Shown here in pieces: positions 57,283-64,000 of a stretch of DNA of 64,000 nt. Made by a program: the position numbers and the translations under genes. The notes under the pieces were generated by a model. That model did not search any database, had not been told where the DNA came from, and was given only the letters and a program-made list of their open reading frames with translations. Positions within the stretch are counted from its first letter, which is position 1. The number at the start of each line of letters is the position of its first letter. Origin of the DNA: Thioalkalivibrio sp. ALJ24 (GTDB taxonomy: Bacteria > Pseudomonadota > Gammaproteobacteria > Ectothiorhodospirales > Ectothiorhodospiraceae); NCBI RefSeq assembly GCF_000377785.1, contig NZ_KB898724.1, forward strand, positions 62,001 through 126,000. The letters are read 5' to 3'.

Positions 57283-58641
57283 ATGCCACCCACCGCATCG
57301 ATCCACGGGCAATGGACCACGCGCCTGGCCTTCATCCTCGCGGCCACCGGTTCCGCCGTCGGTCTCGGCAACATCTGGCGCTTCCCCTATATCGCCGGCG
57401 AGAACGGCGGTGGCGCCTTCGTGCTGGTGTATCTGGCCTGCATCCTGCTGATCGGTCTGCCGGTGATGATCGCCGAGATCATGCTCGGCCGGCGCGGGCG
57501 CCAGTCGCCGATCAACACCATGACCAGCCTGTCGCGCGAGGAAGGGGTGTCGACCGGCTGGTCGTCCATCGGCTGGATCGGCGTGGTGACCGGTTTCCTG
57601 ATCCTGTCGTTCTACTCGGTGGTGGCGGGCTGGGCCCTGTCCTACATCTTCAAGAGCGGGGCGGGGGGCTTTGTCGGCCTGGACGCCAGTGGCTCCGAGG
57701 CAATGTTCGACGGCATGCTGGCATCGCCCGAGGCGCTGCTGGCCTGGCACACCATCTTCATGGTGATGGTCGGCATCGTCGTCGCGCGCGGGGTGCAGTC
57801 GGGGCTGGAGAAGGCGGTGACCATCCTGATGCCGCTGCTGTTCGTGATGCTGCTGGTGATGGTCGGCTACGCGGTGGTGCAGGGCAACTTCGCCGAGGGT
57901 CTGGCGTTCATGCTGGCGCCGGACTTCTCCGAGCTGTCCGCGAACGCCGTGCTGCTGGCCATGGGGCAGGCCTTCTTCACCCTGAGCCTGGGCATGGGCG
58001 CGATCATGATCTATGGCAGCTACCTGCAGAGTGACGCCTCCATCCCGCGCACTGCCGGGGTGGTCGTGGGTGCGGACACCCTGGTCGCGATCGTGGCCGG
58101 CCTGGCGATCTTCCCGATCGTGCTGGGCGCCGGGCTGTCGCCGGGCGAGGGTCCGGGGCTGATCTTCGTGACCCTGCCGCTGGCCTTCGGCGAGATGCCT
58201 GGCGGGCTGATCTTCGGCACGGTGTTCTTCATCCTGCTGAGCTTCGCGGCCTGGACCTCGGCGATCTCGATCGCCGAGCCGGCGGTGGCCTGGCTGGTGG
58301 AAACCGTGGGCATGACGCGGGTGGCCGCGACCACGGCGCTGGCGATCGCCGCCTGGACCCTGGGGATCGCGGCGCTGCTGTCGCTCAACGTCTGGTCGGA
58401 CTACACCCTGTTCGACATGGGTGTGCTCGACTTCCTCGACTACCTGACCGCGAACATCCTGCTGCCGCTGGGCGGATTCCTGATCGCGCTGTTTGCCGGC
58501 TGGCGCATGACCCGCGGTTCGGTGAGTGCGGAGCTGGCGATGCGTTCCCCGGCCCTGTTCGGGCTGTGGTACTTCCTGGTGCGCTTCGTGGCCCCGATCG
58601 CGATCCTGCTGGTGTTCCTGCGCGCGGTGGAGCTGATCTGA
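57283..58641 (+). CDS. sodium:neurotransmitter symporter (SNF) family transporter
   Basis: A 452-residue LeuT-fold transporter with 11-12 helices. Helix 1 carries the family motif GSAVGLGNIWRFPY (about 21-34) with Na+- and substrate-binding main-chain breaks. Bacterial members import amino acids such as tryptophan or leucine with sodium, which suits a salt-adapted cell. Start chosen at ATG 57283 behind CGGAGA. The stop and the ratA start share one base (TGATG), a tight coupling with an unrelated housekeeping gene. Substrate unknown. Confidence 0.93.
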   Translation: MPPTASIHGQWTTRLAFILAATGSAVGLGNIWRFPYIAGENGGGAFVLVYLACILLIGLPVMIAEIMLGRRGRQSPINTMTSLSREEGVSTGWSSIGWIGVVTGFLILSFYSVVAGWALSYIFKSGAGGFVGLDASGSEAMFDGMLASPEALLAWHTIFMVMVGIVVARGVQSGLEKAVTILMPLLFVMLLVMVGYAVVQGNFAEGLAFMLAPDFSELSANAVLLAMGQAFFTLSLGMGAIMIYGSYLQSDASIPRTAGVVVGADTLVAIVAGLAIFPIVLGAGLSPGEGPGLIFVTLPLAFGEMPGGLIFGTVFFILLSFAAWTSAISIAEPAVAWLVETVGMTRVAATTALAIAAWTLGIAALLSLNVWSDYTLFDMGVLDFLDYLTANILLPLGGFLIALFAGWRMTRGSVSAELAMRSPALFGLWYFLVRFVAPIAILLVFLRAVELI

Positions 58642-59081
58642 TGGGCTCGAAGATCCAGCGTTCGGCCGACGTGCCGTATTCGCGCGAGCAGATGTTCGAC
58701 CTGGTGGACGACATCGACGCCTACCCGGAATTCCTGCCGGGCTGTCGCAGCGCGTCCTCCCGCAACCGGACCGAGACCCAGGTGGAGGGCACCATCGAGC
58801 TGGCCAAGGGCGCGCTGCACAAGTCGTTCACCACCCGCAACACCCTGCGGCGGCCGGAGTCCATCGACATCCGCCTGGTGAAGGGGCCGTTCCAGCGCCT
58901 GCACGGCACCTGGCGCTTCACCGAGCTGGAGGGCGGCGGCACGCGCATCTCGCTGGAGCTGGAATTCGAGTTCGCCAGCCGGCTGATGTCGTTCGCGATC
59001 GGCCCGGTGTTCCACCAGATCGCCAACTCCCTGGTGGACGCCTTTGTCCGCCGGGCGCAGGAGGTGCACGGGAATGGCTGA
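58641..59081 (+). CDS. ratA: RatA family toxin / coenzyme Q-binding START protein
   Basis: A 146-residue START/SRPBCC protein, corresponding to E. coli RatA (YfjG) and Coq10. Signatures include VPYSREQMFDLVDDIDAYPEFLPGC at about 8-32 and GPFQRLHGTW. In E. coli RatA binds 50S subunits and blocks association; Coq10 relatives bind ubiquinone. The smpB-ratA-rnfH-bamE neighbourhood is conserved; here the SNF gene is inserted in it. Confidence 0.93.
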   Translation: MGSKIQRSADVPYSREQMFDLVDDIDAYPEFLPGCRSASSRNRTETQVEGTIELAKGALHKSFTTRNTLRRPESIDIRLVKGPFQRLHGTWRFTELEGGGTRISLELEFEFASRLMSFAIGPVFHQIANSLVDAFVRRAQEVHGNG

Positions 59082-59490
59082 GGACGGGCCGGAAGGGCAG
59101 GACGGGCCGATGACGGTGGAGGTCGCCTACGCGCGGCCCGACCGCCAGCTGATCCTGCCGCTGGAGGTGGCGCCGGGTACCACCGTCGACCAGGCTCTGC
59201 GCCAGTCGGAGATCGACCGGCACTTCCCCGAGATCGACCTGGACAACGCGAAGGTGGGGATCTTCGGCAAGATCACTCGCCGCGACACCGTGCTGCGGCC
59301 ACGGGACCGCATCGAGGTCTACCGACCGCTGATCGCGGATCCGAAGGAGGTCCGGCGCCAGCGGGCCGGGCAGAAGGGCGCCGGAAAGAAAGATGCCGGG
59401 AAGACCGACTCCGAGAAGAAAGGTCCGGCGAAGGGCGGAAACGACGCGGGTGGCGCCGAGTCCGCTCAGCCGTCCGGTTCCACCGGATAG
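59074..59490 (+). CDS. rnfH: RnfH family protein
   Basis: A 138-residue UPF0125/RnfH ubiquitin-like (beta-grasp) protein, core at about 13-95 (VEVAYARPDRQ ... VEVYRPL-type end at about 85-95), followed by a Lys/Gly-rich disordered tail. It overlaps ratA by 8 bases and the convergent bamE by 25 bases. Two starts are possible, 59074 (GAGGT site) and 59110; the family core begins after the second. Function unknown despite the name. Confidence 0.9.
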   Translation: MAEDGPEGQDGPMTVEVAYARPDRQLILPLEVAPGTTVDQALRQSEIDRHFPEIDLDNAKVGIFGKITRRDTVLRPRDRIEVYRPLIADPKEVRRQRAGQKGAGKKDAGKTDSEKKGPAKGGNDAGGAESAQPSGSTG

Positions 59491-59825
59491 TCTTCCAGCG
59501 CGACCGGCTGCGGCACGTCCGAATCGACGTAGGCGACCACGCCATCCGCAAAATACACGCTGACGCGCCCGCGTTCGGTCGGGCCGATGCCGGGGCGACG
59601 ATAATAGATGTAGTCCCAGCGGTCCTCGCTCTTGAACGCGGCATCCAGCTGCGGGGTGCCCATCAGAAAACGCACCTGCCCGGGCGTCATCCCTGGCTGG
59701 ATCTGCGCCACGTCGGTGGCATCGATCACGTTCCCCTGCTGTACATCGAGCCGGAACTGGTTAAAGCCACTGCAGGCGGTGAGCGTGCTTGCGGCAAGCG
59801 CGATAGTAATGAGAATCTTGTTCAT
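59466..59825 (-). CDS. bamE: outer membrane assembly lipoprotein BamE
   Basis: A 119-residue lipoprotein: signal peptide with lipobox LTAC (Cys18), then the SmpA/OmlA fold with the VQQGNVIDATDVAQIQPGMT region (about 28-47) and FLMGTPQLDAAF. Part of the BAM complex that inserts outer-membrane proteins. Divergent from fur, the usual arrangement; its 3' end overlaps rnfH tail to tail by 25 bases. Confidence 0.95.
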   Translation of the reverse strand: MNKILITIALAASTLTACSGFNQFRLDVQQGNVIDATDVAQIQPGMTPGQVRFLMGTPQLDAAFKSEDRWDYIYYRRPGIGPTERGRVSVYFADGVVAYVDSDVPQPVALEDYPVEPDG

Positions 59826-59924
59826 CGAGCGCGCGGGACCTTGGACGAGCCTGGAAACGCGCATGGTACACCAAAGCATCCGGTCACTCTCAATGCCCGC
59901 GGGCGCCGGACGCAGGGATCGTGC

Positions 59925-60353
59925 ATGGAAACGAGCAATCTCAAGAAGGCCGGACTCAAAGTCACGCTGCCGCGGATGAAGATCCTCGAGATCCTCGAGC
60001 AGTCGGAGACCCGCCACCTCACTGCCGAGGCGATCTATCGCGAGCTGCTGGATTCCGGCGAGGAGATCGGCCTGGCCACGGTGTATCGCGTACTGACCCA
60101 GTTCGAGGCCGCGGGGCTGGTGTGCCGGCTCCACCTCGAGGGCAACCAGGCGGTGTTCGAGCTGGAGCGCGGGGGACATCACGACCATATCGTGTGCAAC
60201 CAGTGCGGGCGGGTCGAGGAGTTCTACGACGAGACCATCGAGCAGCGCCAGCAGCGGATCGCTGCGGACCACGGCTTCTCGATCCGCGATCATGCCCTGG
60301 TACTGTACGGCGACTGCAGCGACGAATCCTGCCCCCGGCGCCCGGCCTCCTGA
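59925..60353 (+). CDS. fur: ferric uptake regulator Fur
   Basis: A 142-residue metalloregulator: winged helix (about 1-80) with the DNA-recognition helix in EEIGLATVYRVLTQFE, then a dimer domain with the metal-site run GHHDHIVCNQCG (Cys93/Cys96 type) and a C-terminal CSDESC pair that can hold structural zinc. Represses iron uptake genes when loaded with Fe2+. The 99-base fur-bamE gap shows no Fur box that I can recognise. Confidence 0.96.
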   Translation: METSNLKKAGLKVTLPRMKILEILEQSETRHLTAEAIYRELLDSGEEIGLATVYRVLTQFEAAGLVCRLHLEGNQAVFELERGGHHDHIVCNQCGRVEEFYDETIEQRQQRIAADHGFSIRDHALVLYGDCSDESCPRRPAS

Positions 60354-60377
60354 GCCGTCGCGGCGTGGCCCGGGGCG

Positions 60378-62042
60378 TCAGTCCCCGGCCGTCTCCAGCA
60401 GCTCGCGCGCATGGGCGCGGCTGTTCTCGGTGAGCGAGCTGCCACCGATCAGGCGCGCCAGCGCCTCCACCCGATCGTCCCGATCCAGCCGCCGGATGCC
60501 GGTGCGGGTGTGATCGTCCGAGGTGGTCTTGGCCACCTCCAGCTGATGATGCGCCTGCGCGGCAACCTGCGCCAGATGCGTCACGCAAAGTACCTGGTGA
60601 CGTTCCCCCAGGCGTCGCAGCTTGCGCCCGACGACCTCGGCCACTGCACCGCTGATGCCGGAGTCCACTTCGTCGAAGATCAGCGTGGGCACGGTCTGCT
60701 GCTGGCTGGCGAGCACCTGCAGGGCCAGGCCGATGCGCGACAGTTCGCCGCCCGAGGCCACCCGCGCCAGCGGCTGCGGGGTCTGGCCGGGATTGGCGGC
60801 GACGCGGAATTCCACCCGGTCGGCGCCGTGGGCGCGGGGTTCGTCGTCGGGTTCCACGGCGATCTCGAACTGTCCGCCGGCCATGCCCAGTTCCTGCATG
60901 GTCGCGGTGACCTCGGACTCGATCCGTCGCGCGGCCTGTTCGCGGGCGCGGGTCAGTTCCCCCGCGGCGTCTTCCAGCGCGCGGCGCGCCTGCGTGGCCC
61001 GGGCCTCCAGTTCTTCGACCGTCCGGTCGCCGGATTCCAGGTGCTCGAGTTCGTCCTGCAGCCGCTGATGCAGCCCGGGGAGTTCCTCGGGCTCCACGCG
61101 GTGCTTGCGTGCGAGACGCAGGTATTCCCCCAGCCGTTCATCCAGCTCGGCCAGGCGCTGCGGGTCGGGGTCGATGTCCTCGGCCAGCCGGCGCAGGGTG
61201 TCGCCGGCCTCGTCGATCTGGATGCGCGCCGATTCCAGCAGCTCGATGCCGGCCTGCAGCCGGTCGTCGTGGCGGGCCGCGTCCTGCAGGCGCTGCAGGG
61301 CCTGGCCCAGCAGGGTGTCCAGGCCGTTGTCCTCGGTGATGGTGGCATCGGCGGACTGCAACGCCTGCAGGACCTCGGTCCCGTGCGCCAGACGGCTCTG
61401 TTCGGTGGACAGCTCGGGGTATTCGTTGTCCTGCGGGGCCAGTTCCGCCAGTTCGCCGGTCTGGAAGCGCAGCAGATCGAGGCGGTCGCCGGCCTCGGCC
61501 AGCTCCGCCCGGGCCTGTTCCAGCTGGTCACGGGCCTCGCGCCAGGCGTGAAAGGCGGTGGCGACGGCCTCGCGCAGCGGGGCCTCGACAAAGCCGTCCA
61601 GCCACGCCCGCTGGGTGTCACGTCCGAGCAGCTGCTGATGGGCGTGCTGGCCATGGATGTCGACCAGCCACTGGCCGAGTTCGCGCAGCTGGGTGATGGT
61701 GGCCGGGCGCCCGTTGATCCAGGCGCGGCTCTTGCCCTGACGCGTGAGCACACGGCGCAGCAGCACCGGGGCGTCGTCCTCGCCCGCCAGGCCGGCCTCG
61801 GCCAGCCAGGCCTGTGCGGGACTGTCGTCAGCCAGCTCGAACTCGGCCCCCAGCTCGGCCTGCTCGGCGCCTTCGCGCACCATGGTCGCGTCGGCGCGAT
61901 CGCCCAGCAGCAGGCCGACCACGTCGACCAGGATGGACTTGCCGGCCCCGGTCTCGCCGGTCAGGGCGTTGAGGCCGTCGTCCAGCTCCAGTTCGAGCTC
62001 GTCGACGATGGCGAAATCGCGGATGTGGATCAGGCGCAGCAT
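60378..62042 (-). CDS. recN: DNA repair protein RecN
   Basis: A 554-residue SMC-like protein: Walker A GETGAGKS (29-36), long coiled coil (about 150-370) and a C-terminal half with the ABC signature and Walker B (FDEVDSGISG). Acts in double-strand-break repair. It begins one base after the nadK stop, so they form an operon; because of this I see no room for a LexA-controlled promoter directly upstream, unlike in E. coli. Confidence 0.97.
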   Translation of the reverse strand: MLRLIHIRDFAIVDELELELDDGLNALTGETGAGKSILVDVVGLLLGDRADATMVREGAEQAELGAEFELADDSPAQAWLAEAGLAGEDDAPVLLRRVLTRQGKSRAWINGRPATITQLRELGQWLVDIHGQHAHQQLLGRDTQRAWLDGFVEAPLREAVATAFHAWREARDQLEQARAELAEAGDRLDLLRFQTGELAELAPQDNEYPELSTEQSRLAHGTEVLQALQSADATITEDNGLDTLLGQALQRLQDAARHDDRLQAGIELLESARIQIDEAGDTLRRLAEDIDPDPQRLAELDERLGEYLRLARKHRVEPEELPGLHQRLQDELEHLESGDRTVEELEARATQARRALEDAAGELTRAREQAARRIESEVTATMQELGMAGGQFEIAVEPDDEPRAHGADRVEFRVAANPGQTPQPLARVASGGELSRIGLALQVLASQQQTVPTLIFDEVDSGISGAVAEVVGRKLRRLGERHQVLCVTHLAQVAAQAHHQLEVAKTTSDDHTRTGIRRLDRDDRVEALARLIGGSSLTENSRAHARELLETAGD

Positions 62043-62043
62043 G

Positions 62044-62922
62044 TCAGGGCTGTTCCCCCCAGCGCAGCTTGGAGCGCAGCGTGCGCAGGAACTGATGGTT
62101 GTACGGGTGGATCAGGGTCATGCCGTGGGCGCGGCGGCGGATGCGCAGGCGGTCGCCGGGGCCGAAGTCGACGTTTTCCTGCCCGTCCAGCGCGACCTGG
62201 GCCGGTGAACGGCTCTCGGGGGACAGCTGGATCTCCATCACCGATCCGCCGCCCACCACCAGCGGGCGGTGGTTGAGGCTGTGCGGGGCGACCGGGACGA
62301 TCACCATGCCGTCCATCTCCGGGGTCAGGATGGGGCCGCCGGCCGACAGGGCATAGGCGGTGGAGCCGGTGGGCGTGGCCACCACCAGCCCGTCGGCGCG
62401 CAGGCGGCCGACGTCGACGCCGTCGATGGTGGTGTCGAACTCGATGATGCGCACCACGCTGAGGACATGCAGCACCGCATCGTTGACCGCCACGCCGGTA
62501 TGCACGGTCACACCGTCGCGGATTACCTCCGCTTCCAGCATGGAGCGCGGTTCCAGTACATAGGCGCCGTCCAGGACCTCGCCCAGTTCCTCCGGAGCGC
62601 TCTCGGGAGAGACGTCGACCAGGAAGCCGAGGCGGCCCAGATTGATCCCCAGCAGCGGCGTGCCGATGCCGGCGGTCACCCGTGCGGTGGACAGCAGCGT
62701 GCCGTCGCCGCCGATCACGATCAGGAGATCGGCCTCGCGTGCGAGCTCGTCCACCGGTTTGACCGGTACGTCGGCCGGGCGCTGGAAGCCCTGAATGTCG
62801 GCCTCCATCAGGATATGGCGCTCGCGCTGGCACAGGAGGTCCACCAGCCGCTCCACCAGCGGAGCGGTGCGCGGGTCACTGGCCTTGCCGATCAGGCCGA
62901 CGGTCTTGAACTCTGGCATCAT
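62044..62922 (-). CDS. nadK: NAD kinase
   Basis: A 292-residue kinase making NADP, the same length as the E. coli enzyme. The GGDG motif in VIGGDGTLL (about 70) and the NE/D-type and GSTAY-S motifs (TPTGSTAYALSAGGPI, about 173-188) are intact. The start is ATG 62922 or 62919. Co-directional with recN and divergent from hrcA, as is usual in gammaproteobacteria. Confidence 0.97.
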   Translation of the reverse strand: MMPEFKTVGLIGKASDPRTAPLVERLVDLLCQRERHILMEADIQGFQRPADVPVKPVDELAREADLLIVIGGDGTLLSTARVTAGIGTPLLGINLGRLGFLVDVSPESAPEELGEVLDGAYVLEPRSMLEAEVIRDGVTVHTGVAVNDAVLHVLSVVRIIEFDTTIDGVDVGRLRADGLVVATPTGSTAYALSAGGPILTPEMDGMVIVPVAPHSLNHRPLVVGGGSVMEIQLSPESRSPAQVALDGQENVDFGPGDRLRIRRRAHGMTLIHPYNHQFLRTLRSKLRWGEQP

Positions 62923-62966
62923 GCCGGCATTATCCGGAAAACCGGGCGCGCCTGCACGCGGCCCGC

Positions 62967-62995
62967 TTGACGCCGGACGGCCGTCCCCGAACACT
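62967..62995 (+). promoter_or_regulatory. possible promoter for hrcA
   Basis: TTGACG (62967-62972) and AACACT (62990-62995), 17 bases apart; a weak -10. The same stretch (CTTGAC and CCCCGAAC) also partly resembles a sigma-32 promoter, so the holoenzyme is uncertain. Confidence 0.35.
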
Positions 62996-63004
62996 TGCGG
63001 GGTT

Positions 63005-63031
63005 GTGGCACTCATCCGGAAGGAGCGCTGA
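63005..63031 (+). promoter_or_regulatory. CIRCE-like operator in the hrcA leader
   Basis: GTGGCACTC, nine bases, then GAGCGCTGA: each arm matches seven of nine positions of CIRCE (TTAGCACTC-N9-GAGTGCTAA) and the spacing is exact. It covers the AAGGAG ribosome site of hrcA, so HrcA could repress its own gene. Confidence 0.6.
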
Positions 63032-63038
63032 CAGAACG

Positions 63039-64000
63039 ATGACCGACTCTTCGATCCAGCTGGATGCCCGCGAGCGGACCCTGCTGCGGACGCTGATCGA
63101 GAGCTATATCAGCGACGGTCAGCCGGTGGGGTCCCGCAATCTGGCGCGCGCCTCCGGTCTGAAGGTGAGCGCCGCCACGGTGCGCAACGTGATGGCGGAC
63201 CTGGAGGAGCGGGGCCTGATCCAGTCCCCGCATACCTCGGCCGGGCGCGTGCCGACCACGGCCGGTTACCGACTGTTCGTCGACAGCCTGCTGGAGGTGC
63301 GCAAGCCCAGCCGCGAGCAGATCGACGCGATCGAATCGCGCTTCGACCCGGGCGCGTCGACCCAGGATCTGCTGGACAGCGCCAGCAGCGTGCTGTCGCA
63401 GGTGACCCGCATGGCCGGGATGGTGCGCCTGCCGCGGCATCGCAACGTGGCCCTGTCGCAGATCGAGTTCCTGCGCCTGGGCGAGGGCCGGGTACTGGCG
63501 ATCCTGGTGATCGACGGGCGCGAGGTGCAGAATCGCGTGCTGGAGCTGGACCGCGATTTCAGCCAGGACGATCTCCAGCGCATGGCGAATTATCTCAATG
63601 CGCATCTCGCCGGGAAGAGCCTGCACACGGTGCGCGCCGAACTGCTGCGGGAGATGCGCGAGGTGCGCGACGACCTCGACGCGCAGATGCTGGCCGCCAT
63701 CGATCTGGGCGAGCAGGCGGTGGGCGCCGAGGACCCTGATGACGTGGTGGTGGCCGGCCAGACCCAGCTGCTGGGGTACGAGGAACTCTCGGACCGCGAA
63801 CGCCTGCGCCAGCTGCTGGAGGCCTTCAACGAGAAACGCGAGATCCTCGGCATCCTCGACCAGTGCATCCGCGGGGATCGCGTACAGATCTTCATCGGCC
63901 GCGAGTCCGGTCTCGACTGGTTCGAGAACTGCTCGGTGGTGACCGCGCCGTACAGCGTGGACGGCGAGGTGGTGGGCGTGCTGGGCGTGATCGGCCCGAC
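63039..64000 (+). CDS. hrcA: heat-inducible repressor HrcA, 3'-truncated by window edge
   Basis: The first 320 codons of HrcA, with no stop before the window ends; the full protein is usually 340-350 residues. N-terminal winged helix (about 1-75, with SAATVRNVMADLEERGLI at about 46-63), GAF-like dimer domain, and an inserted domain. HrcA binds CIRCE sites before groESL and often hrcA-grpE-dnaK; the next genes are expected to be grpE-dnaK-dnaJ. The ATG at 63039 is 13 bases after the purine-rich site, which is somewhat long. Confidence 0.97.
   Translation, partial: MTDSSIQLDARERTLLRTLIESYISDGQPVGSRNLARASGLKVSAATVRNVMADLEERGLIQSPHTSAGRVPTTAGYRLFVDSLLEVRKPSREQIDAIESRFDPGASTQDLLDSASSVLSQVTRMAGMVRLPRHRNVALSQIEFLRLGEGRVLAILVIDGREVQNRVLELDRDFSQDDLQRMANYLNAHLAGKSLHTVRAELLREMREVRDDLDAQMLAAIDLGEQAVGAEDPDDVVVAGQTQLLGYEELSDRERLRQLLEAFNEKREILGILDQCIRGDRVQIFIGRESGLDWFENCSVVTAPYSVDGEVVGVLGVIGP

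Noticed and set aside
59826-59924. Fur box in the fur-bamE gap
   Set aside because: No AT-rich 19-base Fur-like palindrome is visible in this GC-rich gap.

Overview
The window is a high-GC chromosomal segment from a gammaproteobacterium. Gene content and order (tol-pal with ruvABC, tig-clpP-clpX-lon-hup, mltD/rnhA/dnaQ, and the smpB/ratA/rnfH/bamE/fur/recN/nadK/hrcA neighbourhood) are typical of that class. Three features point to a chemolithoautotrophic, sulfur-oxidising, probably halophilic or haloalkaliphilic member of the Ectothiorhodospiraceae (Thioalkalivibrio-like). These are a carboxysome shell protein CsoS1D, a YeeE/YedE (TsuA-like) sulfur-compound transporter with a DsrE-like protein, and strongly acidic exported proteins. 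The lineage is an inference; there is no rRNA in the window. No IS element, prophage, CRISPR array or plasmid gene was seen.

Layout. 0-8.7 kb is an accessory stretch: the 3' part of an alpha-E protein facing an Anbu-type proteasome homologue, two tandem bacteriohemerythrins, an LldP-type permease, a host-attachment-family protein, a membrane GGDEF/EAL protein and a DUF21 membrane protein. 8.7-13.1 kb holds yajD, a Gcr/SpcR-type membrane protein, csoS1D, a Nudix hydrolase and a lipoprotein. 13.15-14.29 kb has no credible gene and is built from a large inverted repeat around a REP-like double hairpin. 14.3-28 kb has proS, a MIF-like tautomerase, a two-gene RND efflux system, two small unknown proteins, a 1283-residue multi-PAS hybrid kinase, a SpmA/SpmB-type membrane protein, an SDR and a DsrE-like protein.

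28-43 kb is a dense housekeeping block: fmdB-like, DUF502, aspS, a lipase-like hydrolase, yebC, ruvC-ruvA-ruvB, ybgC-tolQ-tolR-tolA-tolB-pal-cpoB, queE-queC and then the sulfur transporter. 43-50 kb carries tRNA-Lys, tRNA-Leu, tig-clpP-clpX-lon-hupB, tRNA-Val and tRNA-Asp, with a sigma-32-like promoter before lon. 50-64 kb runs ppiD, fabI (minus strand), mltD (minus strand), a YafS-like methyltransferase, rnhA, dnaQ, smpB (minus strand), an SNF transporter, ratA, rnfH, bamE (minus strand), fur, recN and nadK (minus strand), and the first 320 codons of hrcA, which is cut by the window edge and has a CIRCE-like operator over its leader.

The genes cooperate in recognisable modules: Holliday-junction processing (RuvABC), envelope integrity (Tol-Pal-CpoB), preQ0 synthesis (QueE/QueC), and protein folding and proteolysis (Tig, ClpXP, Lon, PpiD, HrcA). 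The less ordinary content is the Anbu/alpha-E pair, a csoS1D detached from any visible cso operon, the repeat island, and several unexplained inverted repeats in leaders (before the RND operon, the YeeE gene, ruvB and fabI).
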